Of a stretch of DNA of 64,000 nucleotides, positions 23,901 through 37,800 are shown in pieces. The stretch comes from Tridacna crocea. Its lineage: Eukaryota > Mollusca > Bivalvia > Cardiida > Cardiidae. How positions within the stretch are numbered: the first letter of the stretch is position 1; each line of letters begins with the position of its first letter. The notes beneath the pieces are model-generated. The model was not told where the DNA came from, ran no database searches, and saw nothing but the letters and a program-made list of their open reading frames with translations. The stretch is taken from assembly GCA_943736015.1 (NCBI GenBank), contig OX031056.1:67545277-67609276 (forward strand), given 5' to 3'. The translations under genes were made by a program, and so were the position numbers.

Positions 23901-25547
23901 TTAAGTCTGCTGGCCAAAGGCCAGCGAGCTTATGTCATGGCCCGGTGTCTGTCGTCCGTCCTTGCGTGCGTTAACTTTTATTTCAAATATCTTCTCTGAA
24001 ACTACCCATTCAATTTTAATGAAACTTCATAGAATTGATCCTTCCATGGTCTTCTTCAGAATTTCTTTACGGAATTTTGTGAAAGAATTTGATTCCTTCA
24101 AAAATCTGGTTGCCATGGCAACAAAACTGAAAAATATTGAAAATCTTCTTGTCTAAAAGTATAAATCCTTGGGCTACCAAATTTGGCAAGTAGCTTTATC
24201 TAGTGGACCTCTACCAAGGTCCTTCAAATTATAGCCTTGGAGTCACAATTGGCCTTGCTCTGGGGATCACATGTTTTATATGGGCTTATGAAGGGAAAAT
24301 TTCAAAATCTTTCTGGTAGGGCCTAGGGCTACCAAATTTGGTATGTAGCTTTACCTAGTGGGCATCTATCAAGAGTGCCCAAAATTATAGCCCTGGGATT
24401 AAATTTGGTCCGTCCACAGGGTTCACATGGACTTATACAGGGAAAACTTTAAAAAATATTCTTGTACCTATCCATGAGGCCTAGGACTACCAAATTTAGC
24501 ATGTAGCTATACCTAGTGGACCTGTACCAAGTTTCTTCAAACTATAGCCCTGGGGTAAAAATTGGCCCACCCTGGGGGTCACAAGTTTTATAAAGGCTTA
24601 TATAGGGAAACATTAAAACTCTTCTGGTACCTAGCCAAAGGGCCTAGGCTACTAAATTAGGCATGTATCTTTATCAAGAGGGCATCTACTATGCATGCCC
24701 AAATTATAGCCCTGGAATCAAATTTGGCCTGGCCCCGGGAGATCACAAGTTTGCATGGGCTTATATTTGGAAAACTTTAAAAATCAACTTGTACCTTGCC
24801 ATAAGGCCTAGTACTACCAAATATTGCATGTAGCTTTATCTAGTGGGCCTCTGTCAATAGGGCCCAAATTATAGCCTTGGGGTCAGGTTTGTCCCCACAA
24901 CAGGGTTCACATGTTTTGCATTGGCGTTTGTGGTGAAAACTTGATAAATCTACTGGTTACTAACCGTAATAAGACCTGGGGCTACTAAATTTAACTCTTT
25001 ACCACACAAGAAAATTTTAGACTGGTCCAAATTCAAAGCATTTGCAGACAACAAAATGAAGGTGACTGAAAAATTGAAATTAGTTCTGGGAAGGGTAGAA
25101 AACACTGTGGGAAAAGGAGAAAATGCTGGTTACCAGCATTTTCTCCTTTTCCCACAATGTTTTCTGAAGGTTTCTTTCTCAGGAGCATCAAAAGTAGGGA
25201 TTGTGTGGTAATGGGTTAAACCCTGTCTCAAAGGTCTTGTGTTTTAGAGGGCCTTTTATTGAGTGAACCTTGAGAATCTTATTGTGTATACCCACACATT
25301 CTAGACCTGTATTATTTGGTATACGGCTTTATCCTGTGGTCCTCCCCCAGGATTCAAGTAATTGTATAGCTTTGTGGTCAAAATTGGCTTTACCCAGGTC
25401 ATAACTTTCATGTAGGATTTTATAGAAAAAAATTGTATGTCTTCAAGCTTGAAACCAACTGACCAAGTATTTTAATGTTTGGCTAGTTTTGTTTTTACTT
25501 ATTAGCCAGTGGAGTGATAAAGGGCCATCATTGCCCTCTTGTTTTTT
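23901..25547 (+). mobile_element. HINE-like element
   Basis: 5' hairpin CTGGCCAAAGGCCAG, then GTCGTCCGTCCTTGCGTGCG, then about eight degenerate ~160-bp repeats containing GGCCTAGGGCTACCAAATT and TAGCTTTATCTAGTGG. Ends AAAGGGCCATCATTGCCCTC, TTGTTTT. A hairpin MITE has inserted at 24991. Confidence 0.7.
24991..25219 (-). repeat. TTAA hairpin MITE inside a HINE
   Basis: Clean insertion: the host reads CTACTAAAT-TTAA...TTAA-ACCCTG. The stem is near-perfect. Confidence 0.9.
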
Positions 25548-26105
25548 AGCTCACCTGGTGCTCAAGGTAAGCTTTTGTGATCGCCCAATGTATGTCGTAC
25601 GACATGGGTCATCTACAATTATTTCTTTAAACATAATCTCCTCTTGGCCAATGTTGATGAAACTTGGCAGGGATGTTTCTTGGGTAAAGCCCTACCAAAG
25701 TTATTTAACCCATTACCACTCAATCCCTACTTTTGACGCCCTGGGGAAGGAAGCCTGTAGAAAACATCGTGGGAAAAGGGGAAAATGCTGGTAATTAGCA
25801 TTTTCTCCTTGTCCCACAATGTTTTCTACCCTTCATAAAACAATTTTCAAATTTTTAGTCGTTTTTTTTTGTCGTCTGCAATTCCTTTCAATTTTGACAA
25901 ACCTAAAATTTAGTCGTTTGGTAATGGGTTAAGACGTTGAATTCCAGCTAAAACTCAGGCTGCTATGGCAACCAAAAGAAAACAAATAGCAAAATCTTTT
26001 TCTCTGGAACTAGAAAGGGTAGAGTTTTGATATTTGGTGTAGCATCTCCTAGTGGACCTCTACAAAGTTTGTTCATATGATGCCCCTATGGGCCAAAACT
26101 TGCCC
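25548..26105 (+). mobile_element. HINE-like 5' fragment
   Basis: AGCTCACCTGGTGCTCAAGG directly abuts the end of the previous element. Interrupted by the MITE at 25705; the core is cut short near the SINE at 26110. Confidence 0.6.
25705..25932 (+). repeat. TTAA hairpin MITE inside a HINE
   Basis: TTAA at both ends. The apex GCTGGTAATTAGC has two mismatches. Confidence 0.88.
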
Positions 26106-26109
26106 CAAC

Positions 26110-26650
26110 CCTGGGTCACAAAGTCAAAAATAGGAACAAAGAATGAATAAATGAATGAATAGTGTTTTATGGCCCGTCGACAACTTAGGTCATATTGGGC
26201 GCACTTACCTAGTAAACAATAATGTGAGGTGAAAATAACATACATGTGCAACAACATAAGACAAACATGATAAATGAGGAATGGACGAAACACAAAATGA
26301 TGCCCCTTTTGTCGCCTTTTACGACATGCATGCTGTCACTTTTGTTCCGCCAGATGAAATGGCAGATGTGACGATCGCGGGACTGCAGTGGTTTATTCTT
26401 ATACCCCCGATTAAACCACACGGGGTCCCACAGGCCAACTGATTCCCATTCCAAACCCTATTTACATCAAGAAAAAAAATATAGGATTTGGAATAAGAAC
26501 TACCCAGCCTGCTGCAATCCTACGAATTACGAGGAAAGCAGCCGTTTGTCTCTAATTTTAGTCGCCTTCTACGACATGCCATAGAGAAAGGCCGAGGTCC
26601 TATTCTATAAAGTAAAAAACCCCTGGGACCCCACGGGGAAGGAACAAAGA
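26110..26650 (-). repeat. SINE-like dispersed repeat, possibly two copies
   Basis: On the minus strand GGGGTCCCAGGGG and, ~60 bases on, GGCATGTCGTAGAAGGCGAC occur at the high-coordinate end. A second GTCGTAAAAGGCGAC lies near 26320, with GGGACCCCGTGTGG about 26420. The paired GTCGTA-AGGCGAC motif suggests two tandem copies of one family; family name uncertain. Confidence 0.5.
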
Positions 26651-26926
26651 AGTAAAACTAAAAAAACTAGAACTGAATCTGTAACAGTTTACCTTACAAT
26701 ACCAGTATTTATTGATGACAAAATGCTTAATGCAGATATTGAAAGAGAAGAAGAAAACATAATGCTGATAAAAGTTTTCTTCTCTTTTTCTCACAGTGTT
26801 TTCTAATCTTTTAGTTCATTCTTACATTTGAGCCAGCATTTTTTTTTTTTGGTTGACTGAAAAATGTTAAACAAAAATAAATCAAGAAATATATTGCCTT
26901 GTAGATCTAAACATTTTTCAATCATT

Positions 26927-27161
26927 ATAACTCTTTACCAAATGACAAAATTCTGGACTAGTCCAAATTGAAAGCATTTGCAGGGATGGCAAAATAAATG
27001 TGAATCAAAAATGTGAATCAAAAATTAAAATTTCATTAGGAAAGCATAGAAAACATTGTAGGAAAAGGAGAAAATGCCAGCATTTTCTCCTCCCACAATG
27101 TTTTTAAAGGCTTTCTTTTTCAGGGTCGTTAAAAGTCCGGATTGTGCTGTAAAGAATTAAT
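26927..27161 (-). repeat. TTAA hairpin MITE, shortened stem
   Basis: The apex is reduced to ATGCCAGCAT; the right stem has lost CTTTTC. Confidence 0.75.
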
Positions 27162-27446
27162 CCTTTCCCATATAATACTTTAATATTCACAACCTGTAGA
27201 AAAAAAGCTTTCTGGAAGCAATGTGAGAAAAGTATAAAATGCTTCTTACTAGTTTTTTGTTCTTTTTCTGGAAGGAGATTTTGACTGGCTTTAAGATTTG
27301 AGTAAGGGGATAATGACCACCCTTGCAAAACCGTGAAGGGGCTTTTGACCTCCTTACCTGTTTTGGGGTTAGGGTATAATGACTAGAGGGGCTACAAACT
27401 GTTTACCATTCCGTGAAAGGGGATGAAGCCCCAGATGGTATTGGTC

Positions 27447-27655
27447 TTAAGTCTTTACAAAATGACAAAAATCTAGACTTGTCCAAATTGAAAGTATTTG
27501 CAGACAACAATTAAAATGAACTTATATGTGATTGAAAGGGTAGAAAACATTGAAGGAAAAAAGAGAAAATGCTGGTTACCAGCATTTTCTTCCTTTTCCT
27601 ACAATGTTTTCAGGAGGCTTCTTCTTAGGGTCAGGATTGTGTGGTAAAGGGTTAA
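27447..27655 (-). repeat. TTAA hairpin MITE
   Basis: TTAA at both ends; stem GAAGGAAAAAAGAG opposite CTTCCTTTTCCT. Confidence 0.82.
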
Positions 27656-28039
27656 TATAAAAGGAAAGATCTTCAACTCATCTTCTAACATATATATTTT
27701 TTTTTTATTAATCATTTTTTATTTATCTATTCATTCTTTTTTTTCTAAATTTCAAGGCACTTCATGTATTTTTATTCAAGTAACAAACATTTATTTGAAC
27801 ATTGCTATGTAAAATGGGGTGCTAATACATCCGCAAAATGAAATAATAACACAAGTCAATCAGCACAGACCATGCCAGCTGACCTGATAAAAACTTTTCC
27901 CTATGTGAAAGCTTTCTACACGTTTAAACACCATTCTATTTCATGATTAAGTCTGAATGGAAAATTACTAGACTAAAAATATTTATGGAATGATTATAAT
28001 GTGATGATATGCTTGGCATGGGTCCCAGAGATCATTAAC

Positions 28040-28262
28040 AGTTTACTGTGCAATTCTGACTTTTAATGCCCCCAAGAAAGAAGCCTTTTGAAAACGTTGT
28101 GGGAAAAGGAGAAAATGCTGGTAACCAGCATTTTCTCCTTTTCCCACAATGTTTTCTACCTTATCAAAGCAAATTTGCACAATTGGAGCCACACTGAAAC
28201 TGTTTTCTACAAACGCTTTCAATTTGGACAAAGCTAAAATTTTGTTGTGTGGTAAAGGATTA
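28040..28262 (+). repeat. TTAA hairpin MITE downstream of TSEN54
   Basis: Perfect core palindrome; the left TTAA has mutated (TTTACTGTGC), the right end is GTAAAGGATTAA. Confidence 0.85.
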
Positions 28263-28351
28263 AGTCTGACTGGAATGGAAGATTATTAAACAAAACATAC
28301 TTTTATATCTCCATGATTTGCTTGACACAATGCATTTCAGAGATCATTATT

Positions 28352-28580
28352 TTAACCCATTACCACACAATCCCTACTTTTAACACCCCTGAAAAAGAAG
28401 CCTTTTGAAAACACTGTGGGAAAAGGAGAAAATGCTGGTAACCAGCATTTTCTCCTTTTCCCACAGTGTTTTCTACCCTTCCCAGAACAAATTTCAAATT
28501 TTCAGTCACCCTTATTTTGTCGTCTGCAAATGCTTTCAATTTGGACCAGTCTAAATTTTTCTTGTGAAGTAAAGGGTTCA
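28352..28580 (+). repeat. TTAA hairpin MITE in the TSEN54 3' flank
   Basis: Near-consensus; the right end has mutated to AAAGGGTTCAA. Confidence 0.88.
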
Positions 28581-28725
28581 AGAGGTCAGCTCATATATAG
28601 AGAGCATCAAGGACAGGCTCCATCATTTAACCTATATTAAAGATACCATCTGCAAATGCTTTCAGTTTGGACAAATCTATGATTTACTTGTGTAGTATAG
28701 ACTTAAATATAAATGGAAAACAATT

Positions 28726-28882
28726 TTATCCCATGGTGATATCAAGAGGTAGGTGAAAGTCTGTAATACTGTAAAATGCGATATTTCCTGTCTCGACAAC
28801 AGCCCAGTTTAGGGGTACTTCATCTTCTAGGTAACACTTCATAGATCTTATATCTGACAACTCTGGCATTGGATCACTGCAT
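28726..28882 (-). CDS. TSEN54: TSEN54 exon 9, stop codon
   Basis: Acceptor AATTTCAG, stop TAA at 28726-28728. Encodes CSDPMPELSDIRSMKCYLED, EVPLNWAVVETGNIAFYSIT and DFHLPLDITMG, matching the family C-terminus (VPLxxAxVxxGxIxFYSxxDFxLP). No canonical polyadenylation hexamer was seen directly downstream. Confidence 0.93.
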
Positions 28883-31800
28883 CTGAAATTGAAAGATTAG
28901 GAAGAATTGACACTTGCCTGCCAAGCATCTCTTACCTGGTATTGCTTGTAGTGCAGTTCAAGATCAGACATCTTATAGTATTCCATCATATTTATGCCCC
29001 CGCAAAACGAATGTTTTTGGGGGTATACTGGAATCAGCCTGTCTGTCCATGTATCCGTCCATGTGTCTGTGTGTACGAGTGTCCGTCTGTGTACAAAATA
29101 CTAGTAATTTTGTGTAGCAAACTCAACCTACAGTTTTCCTTCATTTGTTTTGAAACTTTGCATATATACTGATCATATATTGAAGATTTGCAAGACACAA
29201 TTTTCAAGTGTCAACTCCTCCCGGTTGAGGAATTATCTGCCCTTGAACTTGACATTTTTTTCTGTGAACGCGCTAGCAGGGGTATTAAATCACATTCAGT
29301 GACAGGCTGACAGCTCTAGTTTTTTATGTATTGCAGCTAATCACTTATGAAAACAGAGTGACAACATAACTTTTCCATATATTCACAAATCATTCATGCT
29401 GATACTTCCTATTTATAAGGACATTTTCAAGGATGATGGCTGTGGATATTCCTTTGGGAGGAAATGTATGAGTAGAACAGTGCTGAGCCTAGGATCAAAG
29501 TCAGTAGCATACAAGGCTCGAAACCTAGGGATTATTGGTTCGACACATTTCCTTCCAAGGATTGATGACAGTCATATTCCTCCCTTTCTCACAGTTGATC
29601 ACTGTTTCCACAAGGGTTACATGGGAAGGAAGACAGTGGCTACGAAAGAATATCGTACAAAGTAATGGTTAACCCGTTACCAGTTACCACACAATTCCTA
29701 CTTTTGACGACACTGAGAAATAAGCCTTTAAAAAAACAGAATTTTCTCCTTTTCCAACAATGTTTTCTACCCTTCACAAAACAAATTTTAAATTTTCAGT
29801 TACATTTATCATCTGCAAATGCTTTCGATTTGGACAAACCTAAAATTTTGTCGTTTGGTAATGAGTTAACTCTTTACCACACAATCCCGAATTTGAACAA
29901 CCCTGAGAAAGAAAGCTTTTGGAAACATTATGGGAAAAGAAGAAAAATGCTGGTAACCAGCATTTTCTCCTTTTCCCACAATGTTTTCTACCCTTCCCAA
30001 ATCAAATTTCATTTTTTGATTCAGATTTATAGTGTTGTCTGCAAATCCTTTCATCTAAAGAGTTAAAGCAACTCAAGGAAAGCAGGAAAAGGTGCACTAG
30101 CCACTGATATATAACTAATGTAATGTTGAAATCAGTGTTACATGCCATACATGCATAAATACACTCAATTGAACAGTAGAAAGCCAACTCAACTCTTTAC
30201 CAAGCGACAAACTTTAAGGCTGGTCCAAATTCAAAACACTTACAGACTACAAAAAAAAATGTATCTCAAAAATTGAAATTTGTTTCCAGCAGGGTAGAAA
30301 ACATTGTGGGAAAAAGGAGAAAATGCTGGTAACCAGCATTTTCTCCTTTTCCCACAATGTTTTTCAAGAGGCTTCCATCTCAGGGTCGTAAAAGACCAGG
30401 ATTGTTTGGTAAAGGGTTAAAACAGAAGATAGGTATTAGATCAAAGCAAAAGTTAAACTTACTTTGCCACAACCACTCTGTGATCTGGTATACCAGGGGC
30501 TGACTTCCTAAACTTTACATCGGGTTTATACACATCGAAATGGGGCAATGTTTTTGGTGCCTGTCCACTGCTAGAAAAGATTTATCTATTTGGCAATTTA
30601 ACCCTTCACCACATGACAAAATTTTAGATCTGTCAAAATTAAAAGCATTTGTAGATAACAGTTTTAATGTGGCTCATATGAAAAGATTTTTCTTTGATAG
30701 GGAAGAAAACATTATGAGAAAAGAGGAAAATGCTGGTAATCAGCATTTTCTCCTTTTCCTACAATGTTTTCAGAAGGCGTTAAAAGTAGTCATTGTGTGG
30801 AAAAGGGTTAATCCTGTCTCCTTCACAATCCCAAAGAATACCAACCCTTACAGTGAAAGGCTCTGAAAACATTGCGGTAGAAGGTCTGAAGGTGAAAATG
30901 CCTTTAACATGCATTTTTTCCTTTTCTCAAAATATTTTCCAACTCCTTTTTTGGTGACATGTGCTAAATCCTTTTTTTCAAATCATGCAAAGCTTAAGAT
31001 AAACAAATCAGGTTTTGAAGCACCAGATACTCTCTTGCGCGAATTATTTTCTACATTATACACAACAATATCTATTAGTTTCTAATGTAGTCATTATTCA
31101 AGTCTATGATAATTGTAAAGCTGCTGGATATGGTCCTAATACAATAAAGCGCACGACAAAAATCTGTCCCATAAACCTTAATGTTTCGTTCTTCGGCAAG
31201 TTGTACGGATTCAAAATTTGATCGTTGCAGTGATGGACTTGAGCCAGTAACTTCAGAGTGAATAATGCGTACATGTATGACACTTGATTCAGAGTTCAGG
31301 GCTCATATTCACCAACCATTCTTAAAGGTGGGTACTTAGAACTTTCACATGACACCAAATCAAAAAATATCTGTATCACTGAACTTTATATGAAAAAACA
31401 ATACCAATCATCAATAATTAAGAATCATAAAATAAGCAAAAAAAATTTTTTTGATGTATTCCCTTAAAAGGCTACGTAGCCTCTTAAGCTATTTTTAGAT
31501 TTCGCGCCAAATATAAAAAAATGCATTGTGGGAATGTTAAGTGACTGGCACTGACGCTTAAATTCCGTTACATAACAAACATGTAATTATTTTTCATAAT
31601 ATCTTCTTCGGATGCTATGTTTGAAGCTTCTTCTGTGTATTTCTGGTATGTAAATGAGCGAGCTGTTCATGTAAAAATAGAACGTGTTTCCCGTCGATGT
31701 CGACCTTGGCCGTAGTAAATCTCTAATTTCTCATGTTGTCAGATGGTTTTTGACTACTGGGGTTGAATGAATGACGATTATAAGGTTTTGGGAGTATAAG

Positions 31801-34800
31801 GATGATATTTTTATATTTGTGTAAAATTTTCGTCCAAAATTCTGAAGGGCCACCTTTAACCCATTACCACACAATCCCTACTTTTGACGCCCCTGAGAAA
31901 GAAGCCTTTAGAAAACATTGTGGGAAAAGGAGAAAATGCTGGTATCCAGCATTTTCTCCTTTCCCACAATGTTTTCTACCCTTCGGAAAACAATTTCAAA
32001 TTTTCAGTGACTTTTATTTTGTCGTCTGCAAATGCTTTCAATTTGGACCAGTCTAAAATATTGTCGTTTGGTAATGAGTTAAGGTAGTAGACCAGTAATA
32101 CTTCTAGTGCAACATGGAATAAAATTTCTTGAAAGTTGATAAATACAGATTTATACAGATACCTGTATAATACTTTTGCACATTTTTAACCAACCAGAAC
32201 TTCCTTTGATGTCTGTCCTGAAATTTTTTGTTGATACTTTTGTTAGATTCCAGAATAAAAAGAGGTAATTATTATCTCCCTTTGTAATGAGAATGCAGTG
32301 GTTTTAGATTAGTAAATGATAATTCTAAAAAGGGTAAAAAGTGGCTCGGTTAAAGTAGTACATGTACAGTAATACTCATTCTTAATCAAAGTAAATTTTG
32401 TAGGATAATAATATAGGAACATTCTTTGTCTTATTCTCCAGAATTTTCTATATTTGAAAGTAACAGAACTTCTGATTGGCTAAACGATTCAGTTTAGCCA
32501 ATCAGAAGTCCTGTTATTTACAAATCTAGAAAATTAAGGAGAATAAGAAAGACTTAGAATATTTTCAAGAATGGTTGGTGAATGCAGACCCTGGTCATAT
32601 TCAGTTCCGTAAATTTTCTAAAATACCTCTTGTCTTCGTACATCAGAACACTTTTGAAAACCTTGTGGCTAAAGAAGAAACTGCTTGCAACGACTAAATT
32701 GACCTTTGGCCTTTTTCCAAGTTTGCTGTTTCAAATTCAGTACATACATTTTCAACATATCAACTCTTTACCGAACGACAAAATTTTTGGCATGTCCAAA
32801 TTGAAAGCATTTGCAGACGACAAAATAAAAGAGACTGAAATTTTAAAATTTGTTTTGTGAAGGGTAGAAAACATTGTGGGAAAAGGAGAAAATGCTGGTT
32901 GAAATTTGTTGTGTGAAGGGTAGAAAACATTGTGGGAAAAGGAGAAAATGCTGGTTACAAGCATTTTCTCCTTTTCCCACAATGCTTTCAAAAGGCTTCT
33001 TTCTCAAGGTCGTGAAAAATAGGGATTGTTTGGTGAAGGGTTAAATAAAATGGAAGCTACCACAGTACTCACCTTTCAGAACTAGAAGATTCTTCCTTTA
33101 TAATGTGCAACTGTTCCAAAACTGCACCTGAAATAAGCAATGTAACACTGGTTTAACAATGCTGGGACAGACAGCTTCGAAAAACATTGAGAAAAACTGG
33201 TCACCAGCATTTTATCTTTCAAGTAATAGTGTTCCCTTATTTTTGGTTTGTTTGTTTGAATGGTGTTTTACACCACTTTCAACATTATTTCAGTCATGTC
33301 ACTGTGACAGCTCACATATTCATGTTTTCCTGGGATTCACCAGTAATAGGCTAGGGAACTGAAGCATCTTGCCCAAAGACACTCCTGTGAAAAACCCAGT
33401 CCCTTATGCTATTCATGCAGTTCACAAATTTCATGAAAATCTTTTATTAACTCCTTGTAATACCATGCTGTCCCTTATTTTACAGATGCGGATAAATAAG
33501 CCTTTATCCTGACTTTTAACGACCCTACAATAAAAACCTTTTGAAAACATTGTGGCAAAAGGAGAATATGGTGGTACCCAGCATTTTCTCCTTTTCCCAC
33601 AATGTTTTCCACCCTGCTGGAAACAATTTCCATTTTTGAGTTTTGTTTATTTTTTGTCTGCAAGTTCTTTTAATTTGTACTAGTCCAAAATTTTGTCATC
33701 TGGTAAAGAGTTAAGAAGATTGAGGGAAAATGGGGTGATTCTGGTAACACACATTTTACCCTTTTCCCACTAGGTTTTTCTATCCTGGAAAAGACAAAAT
33801 TTCAGTTTTTAAGTCACATTTATTTTGTTGTCTGAATCAAGACATGTGATTACCTGTATTGCTACAGGCGTTTTTCTAACATACCTGTAGATACTGCTAG
33901 CTCTGGTTTAACCAATGGTTCAACATTTTTAAACAGATGTGGAAACTCTGTTCTTCTTTTCTTTTCAGTTCTTCTTCTCTTCATTTCTAGTTTATATTCC
34001 TGCCAGTTCTTGCAAGATTTTATATCTGTCTTATATCCTACTCCCATAAATGGATTTGAAAATTTCAAGTTCTCATTTGTGTCTGTTTCTTCCTTTCTGT
34101 TCTTCCTTTTTTCTTTCTTCCGATTTATACTACTCACTCTGTCAAATTGATACCTCTCACACTTTGTTTCCATGTTATCTGGAGTTTGATCTTTATGTGG
34201 CTGTTCTAGCACAATAACTGAAGCATCAACACCAAAATCTGGGAAAATTATGTCATCGAAATTCCATAAGGAATATCTAACCTCAGTAGTTTGTTTTGCC
34301 TTTTCAATTGCCCCGTTTTCTGTTTTATCACTAGCTAGCTCCACATCAAGTCCTCCTGAACTGTCATCTGTTTGTTTTGAATGGTTTTCCTTTGTCATGT
34401 ACAATTTAAAACCTCCGTCATCAGTTTTTGGTTTTACAGTATCTCCTTCACAAGTACTTGTTTTGTCAATTTCATCAAGACCAGGTACATCAGACTTATC
34501 ATCTAGTTCCTCTGCATATTTGTTTCTATCTTCTAATCTCATTTCAGTTTTATCATTTTGTGCATCCATCCCCTCAGCATTACCACTTGTCTTATGAATA
34601 TCTGAATCTATCTCCATGTCTTCCACTAATTCAGCTGTGTTATTTTCATGATCAAAGGCATTGCTTTGAGCTTCAGGTAAGCTGACATCACTTGAAGAAC
34701 GGTCTTTGGATCTTTTTTCAGCATACTTTTTTCTCTGTAGAGACTTCCTCTCTCTCCTAGAGAGAGCTTTGTCTAAACCAATCTGTTGTTCATACTTTGT

Positions 34801-37800
34801 TAGTTTCAATCTATGTATAAAGAAAAATAGAAAATAAAAAACAAATTATGGCAGACATCTTGACCCTTCACCATATAGCAAAATCTTAGTCCAGTCCAAA
34901 TGTAAAGCATTTGCATATGACAATATCAGTGTAGCTTAACCCTTTCCCAAACAATCCCTGGTTTTTATGTGTCAGGAATAGAAGCCTTTTGAAAACATTG
35001 TGGGAAAAGGAGAAAATGCTGGTAACCAGCATTTTCTCCTTTTCCCACAATGTTTTCTACCCTATCATATAGAAAAATCATCTATTTAGCAACTGTTAAG
35101 TTGTCATCTGCAGAATGTTTTCAGTTTGGTGTGGTCCAAAATTTGCCGTTTGGGAAAGGGTTAAGTGATGTGATATTAGTTTGATAGGGTGGGAAACATT
35201 GTAGGGAAAAGGGAGAAAAAGAGAAAATGCTCATTACTAGCATTTCTCCTATTTCCACAATGTTTTCAAATGGCTTCTTTCCCAGGGTTGTTAAAACCTC
35301 GCATTGTGAGGCAAGTCAACAAATGATCAAACGATTTGTTCATACAAAAATTAATCTATTATTTGGCAAACAATCACAATGTTTACTTCTGGCAGCCATT
35401 GAACCTTTAATGGAGTCTTAAATACAGAATGTCTCCACAATTAAATAATTCAAAATGACAATAAAGGCCAAATGTAAACAAAGTGGATGTTTAAATGCAT
35501 TTTGAATCTTTATCATACAGTTGAAAAGTATGGAAATAATTATGAAGATGGCAATCTGTCATTGTACAGTCAGTCCAAGTGGTAGTTGCTGACAGAGAAA
35601 TTAAATTCAAAACTGGGTTAAAACCTGCCAGGTAGCTGTGATTGTTTACTTTTTGCCTGCTTTTAAGATTTTTTTTTTCTGCTATTGACTAACACATGGT
35701 CTCTCTGACCACACAACAACAGCCTGTCGTCTCCACAACATTTTCCATACTTGTTAATGGTATGATTTAAATTTAGATGTATTAATTATGACACCTGCTT
35801 TAACTCACTACCAAATGACAAAATTTTGGACGAGTCCAAACTGAAAGCATTTGCAGAAAACAAAATAGATGTGAATCAAAAATTAAAATTTTATTTGGAA
35901 TGGGTAGAAAACTTTGTGGAATAAGAAAATGCTGGTTATCAGCATTTTCTCCTTTTCTCACAACGTTTTTTTTTAAAGGTGTTCTTTTTCAGGGTCGTTA
36001 GAAGTCGGGATTGTGTGGTAAAGAGTTAATACTTTGGCCTTTCCTAGGCCTTTAAGTTAAAACTACATATTTACCTCCCTTGATGGCGCAATACCACATA
36101 ACCGATCCGCCTGAGGTGGGCAAACACTTGGTAATACTCTAATGTGATATCTTTATCCAGAAACAGCATATAGCCCTCATAGATGCTGAGTGGAAGCCCA
36201 TAGTACCATACTTCAATCACATTCTAAAATACAATGATCATGTCACTAAACACAATATACTGTTTTTCTCTCAACCCAAGAAGAAGCAATGCAACCCTTT
36301 ATCAATGTCTTGACTTTTAACGACCCTGTGACAGGAGGAGGGCATTTGAAAACAATGTGGGAAAAGGAGAAAATGCTGGTGACCAGCATTTTCTCTTTTT
36401 CCCACAATGTTTGCTACTCCTCAAAAAATAACTATGTCTTTTGAGTCACAATGATTTTGTGGTCTTTGAATGCTTACAATTTGAACAAGTCTTAAATTTT
36501 GTCGTTCTTGGGGAGTTAATAAAACAGCAAGGAATCCTTTTTGGAAAGTGAAAAGAAATGAGAGGTTTGCAGTGCCAGAGCTGTGCATGAAACGCTCTAA
36601 GAGGCTCATCAGTAAAACTGGATACAATCCAGAACACTTACCAAAATTCAAATCATAAGAATCACATGCACAACTACACATCCTAGAGATCATTGTGAGA
36701 AAAGGTGAAAATGCTTTAAACAGATAATTTGTGGTAAGTTTGAACTTATCCAAATGAAAACTGTAGGAGTTGCAGACACATTAAATTGCTAGCAGATGGA
36801 CAAACGGACGGACAAACAACAGGGGCAATAACATAATACAACCCTTTGGGCACATTAAAATAAGAAGTTCATAATAACATATCTTTCAATCACATTTGCT
36901 GAGCCCCGCTAGCTCAGTGGGTAGTGGACTTGAGGACAGGGGGTTGTGAGTTCAATCCCTGGCTCAGCCAATTTCTTTCCGAGGATTGATGATAGTCATT
37001 GCAATAGGATTCATTTCTCTCACTGCTGATTGTTGTTTCAACGATGATTATGTGGGAAAGCAGCCAATGGCTTGGAAAGAATACTGTGCAAAGTACCAGT
37101 AATAGAAACTCCAGGAAAGCATGGGTAGGTGCACTGGTGCAACGATATAATTGAAATAATGTTGAAAACGGCGTTAAAGGCCATACAATCAAACAATCAA
37201 TCATTGACTCACATTAATTTTCTTTTACGTCTTCACCAAATGAACATATCTCTCAAGGGTCCAAATTGAAAGCATTTTGAGACAATGGTCAAAACTCAAA
37301 ATAATTGGATTTCTTTCTCTAAAAAGAAGAAATCAAAGTACTGATAGTACTGAAGGCCAGGAAATTGAGGATACAAAACAATACAAGAGGTCAATTTTAA
37401 TTAATACAAACAGGTAGACGGACAGGGATACAAGCGGATTCCACTAAGCCCCTGGAATTCTTGGTTTTAACAGGAAATTTTGAACTGATACTAGAAAGCA
37501 CCAGCCAGAAACTAATTAAGCCAGAGCTAGGCATGTGCTCACAGTTGTGGGGTGCTTGATAATGGCTTAGAATACTTAGTAATTTGTCGTGCATGTAAAC
37601 AATACCAAGTCAAAATTGAACTATTTAATCGGTGCAATACCAACTTTGATTATCTAAATTTTCTGAGACAGGTGATGTCTTGTAGTCCTGAATGACGTTA
37701 TTTTTTACATTTATGAGGCAAGAACATATTTATTTTTATTGATTTCAATGAAAATACATGTAAGATAGATATCAATGTAAAATGTAATGAATAATAAAGA

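Larger units (their letters stand above)
31297..32593. mobile_element. Foldback DNA element with CAGGG termini, carrying nested insertions
   Basis: Ends CAGGGCTCATATTCACCAAC and, reversed, CAGGGTCTGCATTCACCAAC. Towards the right lies a palindrome (32456-32525). Two TTAA-type elements sit inside at 31326-31855 and 31856-32082. A sister copy lies at 46028-46474. Confidence 0.7.

Noticed and set aside
34250-34685. Plus-strand frames of 115 and 85 codons
   Set aside because: Antisense shadows of TSEN54 exon 6.
33862-34809. 315-codon frame as a stand-alone gene
   Set aside because: Its apparent start is a TTG preceded in phase by a splice acceptor, and its end runs past a good donor at 33884; it is one exon of TSEN54.
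36903-36975. tRNA gene
   Set aside because: A and B boxes are present but the acceptor and anticodon stems pair poorly and a SINE body follows; the same holds at 55735-55810.
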